A DNA stretch of 64,000 bases from Sphingobacterium kitahiroshimense (GTDB lineage Bacteria > Bacteroidota > Bacteroidia > Sphingobacteriales > Sphingobacteriaceae): NCBI RefSeq assembly GCF_025961315.1, contig NZ_JAOQNK010000001.1:4154001-4218000 (forward strand), written 5' to 3'. A program made the translations under genes and the position numbers. Positions 35,906 through 44,633 of this stretch are shown here, piece by piece. Numbering within the stretch: the stretch's first letter is position 1; every line of letters begins with the position of its first letter. Below the pieces are notes generated by a model that made no database searches, was not told the origin of the DNA, and was given only the letters and a program-made list of their open reading frames with translations.

Positions 35906-38521
35906 ATGAATAATCTGCCTTTCAAAAGAAATTCAGCATTAGCAAGCTTTGGTTTCTTTTCTATTTTCATTCTCAATTCTTGTCAGCTGCTCAGTCCTCT
36001 AGGCTTAGGTAAAAAGAAAGATGTTGTCGCTGATTCCACAAAAAAGGATTCTGCTTTAGTTTACGACAAGTTTCTAAAAAATGCCAAAATTGATAGCGGA
36101 ATTTTTAATGTGATTAATAAAGAGAAAGATTTCTTTTTCGAAATACCGGTTGAGAAACTGGACAAAGACTTTTTGTTGATCAATAAAATCTCTTCTGTGC
36201 CTTTAGCTTTGAATGAAGCTGGCTTAAATAAAGGCATGAATTATGAAAATAAAGTAATACGTTTCTCCCTAAAAAAAGCACGTAAAGAGATTTGGGCAAG
36301 TGAAATTAAACCTCAGGTAGAAGTACCTAAAGAAGATGCGATAGCACGCTCAGTCGCCGATAATTTTACAGCATCGTTTATTGAATCATTCAAAATTGAA
36401 GGCTATAATAAAGATTCATCGTCAGTAATTATCAAGATAAATAAAGTATTTGATGGAACTGAAAAAAGTTTCAACGATGTATTTACCAATATTGGATTAG
36501 GTACTGCTCCTAAAACAGCATTATCATTGATCGATCAGATGAAATCATTTGATAACAACATTGTAATTCGCTCCATATTATCTACACGTGTCACCGAAGG
36601 AAATGAATCCATTCCAATCAGTTTAACCATCACTAGTAATATATTAGAATTGCCTAAAGATGCAATGAAGCCACGTTTCTCAGATCCTAGGGTAGGTTAT
36701 TTTACTACTCCACGCTGGTATTTTTCAGATAAGCAGCAAGAAATGGAGAAAAGAGAACTGGTAACACGCTGGCGGTTAGAGCCACGCGAAGAAGATGTGG
36801 AACGTTATTTAGCGGGCGAACTGGTTGTCCCAAAGAAACCAATAGTTTTCTATATTGATCCAGCTACTCCACAACAATGGCGTAAACAAATTATTGAAGG
36901 AGTACACGATTGGCAAAAAGCCTTTGAAGAGGCCGGCTTTAAAGATGCCATCATTGCAAAAGAAGTTCCAAAAGGAATGGACTTTGATATCGATGATGCA
37001 AATACATCAGCCATCACTTATGCAGCTTCTCCACAAGCCAATGCGATGGGACCATCAGTTGTAGATCCACGCACCGGCGAAATCTTAGAAGCAGATGTAA
37101 TCTGGTGGCATAATGTGATGACTGCTTTAAATACCTGGATGCGTGTACAGACAGGCACGATCGATCCATCTGTTCGCGGTAACATATTCTCTGATGAGAA
37201 AATGGCACATGCCATCCGCTTTGTATCATCACACGAGATTGGTCATACATTAGGATTGAAGCATAATATGGGATCGTCTTTTAGTTTCCCTGTAGATTCA
37301 TTGCGTTCAGCTTCCTTTACACAAAAGATGGGGGGGACAGCAACGTCCATCATGGATTATGCCCGTTTTAATTATGTGGCTCAACCAGAAGATCAGGTAC
37401 AGGCTATTACACCAGTGATTGGTCTATATGATAAATATGCAATTGCCTGGGCTTACCGATGGTACCCGAACAAGACAGCATGGGAAGAACTTCCATTGCT
37501 AAAAAAAGAGATTGAGTCGAAGCAGGACAATCCTTACTATTGGTACGGAGAGCAACAGGACCCTAAAAATACAGTTGATCCAAGATCGCAGTCAGAAGAT
37601 TTAGGAGACAATGCCATGCTTGCTGGCACATATGGTTTGAAAAATTTGAAACGTATCATGCCTCAGATCATTAACTGGACAACTACTTCAGGTCAGGATT
37701 ACTATAAAGCAGGTAAATTATATATGGCTGTTATTGGTCAATGGTATGCTTATGCAGATCATGTTTCCAATAATATCGGTGGTATCTATCTCAATAACCC
37801 TGTTTTAGGTGACGGTAAAGACGCATATGCACCAGTGCCGCGCCAGAAACAAATAGAAGCATTAGCTTACTTAAAAGAAAATGTTTTTACTTTGCCAGAA
37901 TGGTTGTTCCGAAAAGAATTGATGACAAAAACATTCCCATTAAAAGATAGTCCAGTAGGTTCTTTCGAATATGCTCCTTATACATTAAAAAGAGAATTTC
38001 AATACAGCTTATTATATAATTTACTTCAAGATCAGCGCTTATTGCGCATGACCGAGATGGAACTACTTTTCGGACGTGCTCAAGCATGGAGCGTAGAAGA
38101 ATTTCTGAAAACATTACGTCAGGAGATCTTTGCAAAAACTTTAAAAAAGCAAAATTTAGATATTGATGCCCGTATGTTGCAACAGAACTATATCGATATA
38201 TTATTGGTAACCAATAATAAAAGTATGGATAAGTTGAATACGAAAAAATTGTCTTTTGTAGATCAATTTATGAAAGCGGCTAAACCAGCGTTCTGTCCGG
38301 TACATGCAACAGCACATACTAATTCTGATGAACATGATTTACGCAATGTCCATGTTTCAGGTATGAGCAGAACATCTGAAATGCTGACCGTGAAGCGAGC
38401 GGAATTAATCCAGATTCAGAAGTTGTTAAAAACAGCGCAGTCTTCAGGAGATTTCACCACTCAGGCACATTATCAGGACCTGTTAATGCGGATCAATAGT
38501 TCGTTAAATGTGAATAATTAA
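35906..38521 (+). CDS. Zinc-dependent metzincin-type metalloprotease lipoprotein (DUF5117/DUF5118 family)
   Basis: Large lipoprotein of 871 residues with signal ILNSCQLLSP. N-terminal DUF5118- and DUF5117-like regions (~45-300) lead to a catalytic domain with HEIGHTLGLKH at residues 443-453, the metzincin zinc motif HExxHxxGxxH. A Met-turn candidate follows in ATSIMDYARFNYV. Similar proteins are common in Bacteroidota, and some act on host or environmental proteins. Being lipid-anchored and 23 nt upstream of SusC, it probably trims proteins at the cell surface for SusCD import. That coupling is inferred. Confidence 0.9.
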   Translation: MNNLPFKRNSALASFGFFSIFILNSCQLLSPLGLGKKKDVVADSTKKDSALVYDKFLKNAKIDSGIFNVINKEKDFFFEIPVEKLDKDFLLINKISSVPLALNEAGLNKGMNYENKVIRFSLKKARKEIWASEIKPQVEVPKEDAIARSVADNFTASFIESFKIEGYNKDSSSVIIKINKVFDGTEKSFNDVFTNIGLGTAPKTALSLIDQMKSFDNNIVIRSILSTRVTEGNESIPISLTITSNILELPKDAMKPRFSDPRVGYFTTPRWYFSDKQQEMEKRELVTRWRLEPREEDVERYLAGELVVPKKPIVFYIDPATPQQWRKQIIEGVHDWQKAFEEAGFKDAIIAKEVPKGMDFDIDDANTSAITYAASPQANAMGPSVVDPRTGEILEADVIWWHNVMTALNTWMRVQTGTIDPSVRGNIFSDEKMAHAIRFVSSHEIGHTLGLKHNMGSSFSFPVDSLRSASFTQKMGGTATSIMDYARFNYVAQPEDQVQAITPVIGLYDKYAIAWAYRWYPNKTAWEELPLLKKEIESKQDNPYYWYGEQQDPKNTVDPRSQSEDLGDNAMLAGTYGLKNLKRIMPQIINWTTTSGQDYYKAGKLYMAVIGQWYAYADHVSNNIGGIYLNNPVLGDGKDAYAPVPRQKQIEALAYLKENVFTLPEWLFRKELMTKTFPLKDSPVGSFEYAPYTLKREFQYSLLYNLLQDQRLLRMTEMELLFGRAQAWSVEEFLKTLRQEIFAKTLKKQNLDIDARMLQQNYIDILLVTNNKSMDKLNTKKLSFVDQFMKAAKPAFCPVHATAHTNSDEHDLRNVHVSGMSRTSEMLTVKRAELIQIQKLLKTAQSSGDFTTQAHYQDLLMRINSSLNVNN

Positions 38522-38544
38522 CAAAAATCTATATATAAAAACAA

Positions 38545-41500
38545 ATGAACAAATTCTTACTCTTTGTCGTCTTTTCTTGCGTGCAACTGACTTCGTTTGC
38601 ACAGGAAACGATAACCCTAAAGGGAAAAGTGTTGGATAGCAAAACGCAAACACCGATATTAGGTGCTACCGTTTTTATTGAAAGCACAGCAGTAGGGGAA
38701 TCTACGGGCGTAGTTGGTCAAATACAACAATCTGCATTGGGAGCAGTGACTGACAACGCTGGTAATTTTACGCTAACTGTACCGACGGACGTTAAATATT
38801 TTACAGTATCCTTTGTTGGATACCAAAATAAGCAAGTTCAGGTAGCAAAGGTATACAATACGATCTTTTTGGAAGCTGCAGATAAGGCTTTGGAAGAAGT
38901 GATCGTAACAGGGTATACCAATATCAGTAAGGTCAAGAACACGACAGCTTATAACAAGGTGAAATTAGACGATATCAAGCAAACAGGTGTGTCTAGTATT
39001 GATCAATTATTGGAAGGACAGGTAGCGGGTTTACAATTAAGTAACCTGAACGGGGGGCCGAACAGTGCTCCAAAGATTCGTATCCGTGGTACTGTATCTT
39101 TAAACGGAACACAGGATCCTTTATGGGTAATCGATGGTTTACCGATTGAAGGAACAGCATTGCCAAATACTTTTGATAAAGATAATTTGAATAATCTGTC
39201 GAATTTACCGATTGCAGGGATCAATCCAGATGATATTGCGGATATCACCGTATTAAAAGATGCCGCAGCAACTTCAATTTATGGGGCTAGAGCAGCTAAT
39301 GGTGTTATCGTCATTACAACCAAAAAAGGTAAGAAAGGACCTACGCAGGTTTCCGTATCCGCAAATAGTTTCGTTACGCAGAAACCTGATTTTACAAAAC
39401 TCAACCTGATGAACGCATCAGAAAAGGTTGATTTTGAATTAGGAATGGCCAATCGTTCGGATTTGACATATCGTACTAATCAAGGTGCGATTGCGCGTTT
39501 ATTGAGTGCGAATAATGAATTGGATACTTATCGTCAGTTTGGTTTGAGTGGTTTGTCGACAACAACCCAAGCTGCTATTAGTCAATTACGCAGTCAGAAT
39601 CATAATTGGGGTGATGAACTGTACCGTACAGCTTTGAATCAACAATATACAGCTGCAATATCTGGAGGATCTGATGGACATGATTTTTATTTATCAGGTG
39701 GATTCTATGATGAGCAAGCAGCAACCAAAGGGGTCGGAATGCGTCGTTATTCATTGACTTTAAATAATAACTTTAAGATCAGTAATAAGCTAAAGGCTGG
39801 TATCAATTTATTGGGATCATCTACAGATCGTAATAATTTCATTCAGGATCGTGATGCATTTACAAACCCCAATACCTATGCACGGACAGTTAACCCATAT
39901 TTGACGCCAAGAGACGTACAGGGTAATTATGTGTATGACCAAGATATCGTAGGCTACGAAAGAGATACCTATATTCCTTTCAATGCTCTAGAAGAACGTG
40001 CAAACACAAATTATAATTTGAATAACAAAAGCTTAAAAGCGATTGCAAATTTAACCTATCAGATTTTGCCATCGTTATCTTTACGTACTGAACTGGGTTT
40101 GCAATTTGAAGAGTCAGGCACAGAGCGTTTCGCTGACAAGGAAAGTTATAATACAAGAAAGTTAAGGGCACAAACACGTTATTATGATAGTGCTTCAAAA
40201 ACAAATAAGTATTTTTTGCCTGATGGCGGGCAAATCCAGAATGATAAGAACAGTATTTTTCAATACAACTGGAAATCTTTTGCACAATACAACTTGAAAT
40301 TCGATGATCACCATGATATTGAAATCATGGCAGGTACGGAGTTGAGAAGATCTAAAAATACGGGTATAATGACACGCGGTTTTGGTTACAATCCAAAAAC
40401 ATTGACAACTCAGCCTATTTTGTTCCCATCTAGTAATTATGCGACTGATAAAAAATATCAGCAATATGTTAAAACAATAGGTGAATCTTCTTATGCATCA
40501 TTTTATGCAAATGCTTCATATAGTTATGATCGTAAATATAATATATATGGTAGTATCCGTTACGATGGCTCCAATATGTTTGGGGTAGATCCTAAATATA
40601 GATTCTTACCCATCTGGTCACTATCGGGATCATGGAATGCAAAAGAAGAAGATTTCTTGAAAGATCAGGAATGGATCTCGAATCTGAAATTTCGTGGTTC
40701 TTACGGTATACAAGGTAATATTGATCGTAATTCATATCCATTTATTATCGGTACATATAGTAATGGATCTATGTTGCCTGGAAATAACGAAGAAAGCATT
40801 GTTGTTGACATGCCTGCTAATGATAAATTACGTTGGGAGCGTACACAGTCCTGGAATGCAGGTTTTGATTTCGGAATTCTAAAAAATAGAGTACAGTTTA
40901 CGGTTGATTATTATAATCGTTTATCGACAGATCTAATTGGTACAAGTCAATTGCCATTAGAAAATGGATTCCCGAATGTATCACGCAACTGGGCATCTGT
41001 TAGCAATGATGGTATTGAATTCTCAGTTAATAGCCAAAATATCGTGCGTGATCGTTTCTCTTGGTCGACAGATTTTAATATTGCACATAACCGTAATAAG
41101 TTGAAACGTGTGATGGCAGATCCGACAGCTTACAATGTAGATGCGCGTGCAGGTAATCCGATCAATGCGATGTATGAGATTGAGACAGCTGGTTTGGATG
41201 CTGATGGTTTGCCTCAGTTCTACAACGATCAAGGAGCTGTCGTATCTTATGAAGATTACTTTCAATTGTTTGATCCTTATGCAGATATGGCGCCGGGTCT
41301 TTTTGTAAATTCATCGATGAATAACAATGACTATCAGAATAAATATAAATACAAAGGTAGTATGGACCCTAAATTTGTTGGTGGTATGACAAACAGGTTC
41401 CGATATGCTAATTTTGATCTAGCTGTTTCAGTTGTATTTAATATTGACCAATGGATGAGACGTAGTCCAACTTATAATCCAGCCATTGTAGATCGCGGAT

Positions 41501-41889
41501 CCAATTATACAAAAGATGTACTGCAGGCATTGACTCCAGGCTCAAAAGATTTTATTGCAATAGGTTCGACAAGCGCTGAAGCGAGTGATCGCTGGATGGC
41601 CTACAGCTGGATGGATGGTAACGATCCATCAAATGCTTTTAAATATTTAGATATCTGGTCTAAAAAGATGAGTTATTTACGTGTCAATAGCATCCGTTTA
41701 GGTTATACTTTGCCAAAATCAGTAGCAAATAAAATTCAGGCATCTAATATCCGATTTAATATAGAAGGACGTAACCTGTTTGTTTTTGGTAATAATTATG
41801 ATGGATATTTTGATCCGGAAACGTTTGGTAATAACTATGCACAACCCATCTCCAAATCATTTGCTTTTGGTTTAACAGCATCATTTTAA
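38545..41889 (+). CDS. SusC/RagA-family TonB-dependent transporter (metzincin locus)
   Basis: Outer-membrane channel of 1114 residues, the longest of the four in this window. After the signal peptide (SFAQETI) the carboxypeptidase-regulatory domain contains GKVLDSKTQTPILGATVFI and then an unusual insert of ~18 residues (AVGESTGVVGQIQQSALG) before TDNAGNFTLTV. EVIVTGYTNISKVK marks the TonB-contact region; the plug has GGPNSAPKIRIRGTVSLNG and VLKDAAATSIYGARAANGVIVI; the barrel ends FGLTASF. No STN domain. The partner SusD starts 11 nt later. Together with the metzincin this looks like a RagAB-style peptide importer, an inference. Confidence 0.94.
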   Translation: MNKFLLFVVFSCVQLTSFAQETITLKGKVLDSKTQTPILGATVFIESTAVGESTGVVGQIQQSALGAVTDNAGNFTLTVPTDVKYFTVSFVGYQNKQVQVAKVYNTIFLEAADKALEEVIVTGYTNISKVKNTTAYNKVKLDDIKQTGVSSIDQLLEGQVAGLQLSNLNGGPNSAPKIRIRGTVSLNGTQDPLWVIDGLPIEGTALPNTFDKDNLNNLSNLPIAGINPDDIADITVLKDAAATSIYGARAANGVIVITTKKGKKGPTQVSVSANSFVTQKPDFTKLNLMNASEKVDFELGMANRSDLTYRTNQGAIARLLSANNELDTYRQFGLSGLSTTTQAAISQLRSQNHNWGDELYRTALNQQYTAAISGGSDGHDFYLSGGFYDEQAATKGVGMRRYSLTLNNNFKISNKLKAGINLLGSSTDRNNFIQDRDAFTNPNTYARTVNPYLTPRDVQGNYVYDQDIVGYERDTYIPFNALEERANTNYNLNNKSLKAIANLTYQILPSLSLRTELGLQFEESGTERFADKESYNTRKLRAQTRYYDSASKTNKYFLPDGGQIQNDKNSIFQYNWKSFAQYNLKFDDHHDIEIMAGTELRRSKNTGIMTRGFGYNPKTLTTQPILFPSSNYATDKKYQQYVKTIGESSYASFYANASYSYDRKYNIYGSIRYDGSNMFGVDPKYRFLPIWSLSGSWNAKEEDFLKDQEWISNLKFRGSYGIQGNIDRNSYPFIIGTYSNGSMLPGNNEESIVVDMPANDKLRWERTQSWNAGFDFGILKNRVQFTVDYYNRLSTDLIGTSQLPLENGFPNVSRNWASVSNDGIEFSVNSQNIVRDRFSWSTDFNIAHNRNKLKRVMADPTAYNVDARAGNPINAMYEIETAGLDADGLPQFYNDQGAVVSYEDYFQLFDPYADMAPGLFVNSSMNNNDYQNKYKYKGSMDPKFVGGMTNRFRYANFDLAVSVVFNIDQWMRRSPTYNPAIVDRGSNYTKDVLQALTPGSKDFIAIGSTSAEASDRWMAYSWMDGNDPSNAFKYLDIWSKKMSYLRVNSIRLGYTLPKSVANKIQASNIRFNIEGRNLFVFGNNYDGYFDPETFGNNYAQPISKSFAFGLTASF

Positions 41890-41900
41890 TTAAGATATCC

Positions 41901-43220
41901 ATGAAAAAGAATTTATTATATATAGGATTGTTAGTTGGTGGGCTTTTAAGCACTTCTTGCAATAAATACTTAGATATACAACCAGTAGGAACTGTTGTTC
42001 CTACTACAGAAGCTGATTTTAGAGCTTTGATGTTTAGTGGCTATAAAGTTTATCCAGAACACAAATCATACTTAAACTTACGTACAGACGAGTTGTTATT
42101 GGATGAATTTTCTACCGATCTGGCAACATTGAAAGATCTTTATCTATGGAATGATCAAAATCCTGATCGCAATACTCAATCCATGGCTTGGGAAACGCTC
42201 TTTAAAAGTATTTTCTATGCCAATCACATCATTGCAGAAGCTAAAGACAAAGCAGGAGATACAGATGCTGTAAAGCAAATCCGTGCAGAAGCCTATTTGT
42301 TACGTGCTTATGCGCACTTTGAATTATTAAATACCTACGCTGATAATTATAATGCTGCAACAGCTGCAACAGATCGTGGCGTACCGATTTCGATAAAAGT
42401 AGACTTGGAGCAATTGTTTGCGCCAGCAACAGTAGAAAAAGTATATGCCCAGATTCTGCAGGATATGGAAGACGCATCTGCTTTATTACAAGTTCAAGAT
42501 CAGGCGACCAACGTAAAATACAGATTCAGCCGTCGTGCTTACGAAGCATTTGAAGCACGTTTAAGATTATATCGTGGCGAATGGGAACTTGCAACCAAAG
42601 CTGCCGATAAAGGATTAGCGATTAATGCGAATCTAGAAAATTTAAACGAAGTCGGTTCAAAATTACCAAATGATTTTGAATCCAAAGAGATGATTCAGGC
42701 ATGGGAAGAGGTAGGAAAAACGAATGTTTCTCGCTCAACTTATATTAGTCCATCTTTTATGGCTAAGTATAAAGCGGGAGATTTACGTGTTAATCGTTAT
42801 TTTCAAAAATTAGGAAGTGACTATGTATCTAAAAAAGGGGGAGATAACCGCTTTAATGTCACGTTTAGAAATGCAGAGTTATATTTAATTAAAGCGGAAA
42901 CAGCAGCGAGATTGGGACAAAAAGAACAAGCTATTGCAGCTTTGACTACGCTATTAAAAAATAGATTGACCGCAAGTGCTTTTACAACAGCTCAAGTAAA
43001 ATTGGCAACCCTATCTAATGCTGAACTGATTATGTTTATACTAGATGAGCGTGCTCGAGAACTTGCTTTGGAAGGATTGCGTTGGTACGATTTAAAACGT
43101 ACAACACGACCTGAAATTGTACATAGCTATCAGTCTAAAGACTATACTTTAATTCAAAATGATCCACGTTATGTCATTCGTTATCCTAAAGAAGCGATAT
43201 CAAATAATCCAGATTTATAA
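41901..43220 (+). CDS. SusD/RagB-family lipoprotein (metzincin locus)
   Basis: SusD-type lid of 439 residues, shorter than the other three. The signal ends LSTSCNKYLDIQPVG, giving the usual lipidated Cys and YLD(I/x)QP start. Conserved SusD helices appear as IRAEAYLLRAYAHFELLNTYAD, RNAELYLIKAETAARLG and ILDERARELALEGLRWYDLKR, and the tail reads RYPKEAISNNPDL. A strong terminator (43246-43279) follows the stop, marking the end of the metzincin-SusC-SusD unit. Confidence 0.94.
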   Translation: MKKNLLYIGLLVGGLLSTSCNKYLDIQPVGTVVPTTEADFRALMFSGYKVYPEHKSYLNLRTDELLLDEFSTDLATLKDLYLWNDQNPDRNTQSMAWETLFKSIFYANHIIAEAKDKAGDTDAVKQIRAEAYLLRAYAHFELLNTYADNYNAATAATDRGVPISIKVDLEQLFAPATVEKVYAQILQDMEDASALLQVQDQATNVKYRFSRRAYEAFEARLRLYRGEWELATKAADKGLAINANLENLNEVGSKLPNDFESKEMIQAWEEVGKTNVSRSTYISPSFMAKYKAGDLRVNRYFQKLGSDYVSKKGGDNRFNVTFRNAELYLIKAETAARLGQKEQAIAALTTLLKNRLTASAFTTAQVKLATLSNAELIMFILDERARELALEGLRWYDLKRTTRPEIVHSYQSKDYTLIQNDPRYVIRYPKEAISNNPDL

Positions 43221-43245
43221 AATTAGAGCAATTTCATAAATTCCG

Positions 43246-43279
43246 ATCCCCATTCTCGAAAGAATGGGGATTTTTTTTT
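43246..43279 (+). terminator. Strong intrinsic terminator between SusD and the LytTR gene
   Basis: ATCCCCATTCT (43246-43256) pairs perfectly with AGAATGGGGAT (43261-43271), loop CGAA, followed by nine T residues. It ends 11 bp before the LytTR start codon. Confidence 0.95.
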
Positions 43280-43290
43280 AAATTCAGCAC

Positions 43291-44016
43291 ATGTTTAAAA
43301 AGATATTAATCGTAGAAGATGAAAATTGGGCCTCTGAAAGTCTATTGGAGAAATTAGACCAATTGATTGCTACGAAATTTCAATCTACGATTATAACAAC
43401 AGTGCGTGAAGCTACCGATTGGTTGCTTAAAAATGAAGTCGATCTCATTTTTATGGATGTGCAACTCGGTGATGGATTGAGTTTCGAAATATTTGACCAG
43501 GTCAAAGTTCAGGCACCTGTTATTTTTACTACAGCGTTTGAAGATTACGCCTTAAAAGCTTTTCAGAATCAAGGCTATGCCTATTTGTTGAAGCCGTATG
43601 ACGACGACGAGTTACAACAGGCACTTAATAAAGTCGCGCCGTTTATCGTCCAGGATACCAGGGAGATTCAATACAAAACTCGTTTTCTAGTACGGTATGG
43701 TATGCGGTTAAAATCGATACCGACAACAGAAATTGCCTATTTTATGGCTGAAGATAAAATATTGTACGGCTACACAAAAGATGGAGATCAATTTATTGTC
43801 GACGATACCATAACAGGTCTTGTGTCTCGCCTGGATCCAACATTCTTTTTTCAGGTCAATCGCAAATTCATTATCCATATAGATTCCATTATAGATATGT
43901 TGAAAGTAGCTCGTAATCGCATACGGCTCCAATTACAACCAGCGTTGCCAGCTGGTATCGAAGTTATCGTGAGTGAAGATAAATCATCCGATTTTCAGAT
44001 GTGGTTGGACCGCTGA
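43291..44016 (+). CDS. LytTR-family response regulator
   Basis: Response regulator of 241 residues. The receiver domain (~1-115) has acidic residues ED at 9-10, phospho-acceptor Asp56 in LIFMDVQLGDGLSF, and the switch Lys in YLLKPYDDDEL. The C-terminal LytTR DNA-binding domain (~140-240) has IAYFMAEDKILYGYTKDG, LDPTFFFQVNRKFIIHID and the final beta region. It is the natural partner of the LytS-type kinase at 34259. The start codon follows a strong terminator by only 11 bp, so expression likely depends on read-through from the SusCD transcript or on a promoter inside susD. The convergent paralogue gene begins at the next base after its stop. Confidence 0.93.
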   Translation: MFKKILIVEDENWASESLLEKLDQLIATKFQSTIITTVREATDWLLKNEVDLIFMDVQLGDGLSFEIFDQVKVQAPVIFTTAFEDYALKAFQNQGYAYLLKPYDDDELQQALNKVAPFIVQDTREIQYKTRFLVRYGMRLKSIPTTEIAYFMAEDKILYGYTKDGDQFIVDDTITGLVSRLDPTFFFQVNRKFIIHIDSIIDMLKVARNRIRLQLQPALPAGIEVIVSEDKSSDFQMWLDR

Positions 44017-44451
44017 TTAAGCTGATCGTATGATTTTAATAGCAGGATTGTATTGCAGTAATTCATTTACAAAATTATCATTTCCGTCTGGGCTAATGTA
44101 TATTTCTTCGTACTTGTTATAGTGTATGATCAAACCTTTGCGGGCAGCTGCTGGTTTAAAACCCACCCATAAAGTCTTTCCAATCTCTATTTTGTGAATT
44201 TTGTCAATGGCAATCTTTCCTCTAAAGATACACGTTCGATAAGAAAAATACGGAGTGTCTATTGTATACCTCGGTCTTGGTAATAATAATGTGGCTATCA
44301 ACAATGTCGGAAGACCTATTATAGTCACAAATTCTATAAAAGTAGCTTGTTCAGTACGAAGTGTAACGATCATCATGACTATCATGGATAATATAAGGCC
44401 AATGATCATGGCATCCATCAAAGGGTCTTGTCTGCTTCTGAAAACTTTCAT
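44017..44451 (-). CDS. Small membrane protein with bacterial PH-like domain, paralogue 2
   Basis: Protein of 144 residues with the same plan as the protein at 33717-34139: two helices (~12-30 and ~38-58; MIIGLILSMIVMMIV and FVTIIGLPTLLIATLLL), then a cytoplasmic beta-rich domain with RYTIDTPYFSYRTCIF, KIAIDKIHKIEIG and KGLIIHYNKYEEIYI. Identity between the two is concentrated in the last ~40 residues. Its stop codon directly abuts the LytTR regulator's stop, tail to tail, and it is divergent from the MFS gene. Function unknown; a link to the LytS/LytTR system is suggested only by position. Confidence 0.7.
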   Translation of the reverse strand: MKVFRSRQDPLMDAMIIGLILSMIVMMIVTLRTEQATFIEFVTIIGLPTLLIATLLLPRPRYTIDTPYFSYRTCIFRGKIAIDKIHKIEIGKTLWVGFKPAAARKGLIIHYNKYEEIYISPDGNDNFVNELLQYNPAIKIIRSA

Positions 44452-44493
44452 AATTTATAGGATGTTGCTAATCTTAAAGTTAACAAATTTTTG

Positions 44494-44569
44494 TAAATTT
44501 GCATCGTTATGAAAGTCGCTTTATATACAACGTTTTATTTTATTCCTTGACGATTTTAGCTCAGTCAAG
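44494..44569 (+). promoter_or_regulatory. Leader region of the MFS exporter: promoter element, short ORF, hairpin
   Basis: TAAATTTG (44494-44501) is a full TAnnTTTG match; a -33 box is not obvious. An ATG at 44509 opens a 13-codon ORF reading MKVALYTTFYFIP that ends with TGA at 44548-44550. It overlaps the left arm of a small hairpin, CTTGAC (44546-44551) with GTCAAG (44564-44569). The transporter starts at 44634. The order resembles translational attenuators of antibiotic-efflux genes, but no experiment supports it. Confidence 0.35.
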
Positions 44570-44633
44570 TAAATAGTTTTTTTAATAAATGATATTTCGC
44601 ATCATTTAAGGTTGTATAATACTTTATTATTTT

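Noticed and set aside
35649..35909. Plus-strand frame between the LytS kinase and the metzincin
   Set aside because: Most of it overlaps the kinase in another frame and the remainder has no coding character; the metzincin ATG at 35906 overlaps its end.
43246..43279. Hairpin before the LytTR gene as a riboswitch
   Set aside because: A perfect 11-bp stem with a CGAA loop and nine T residues is a plain terminator; no conserved aptamer-like sequence precedes it.
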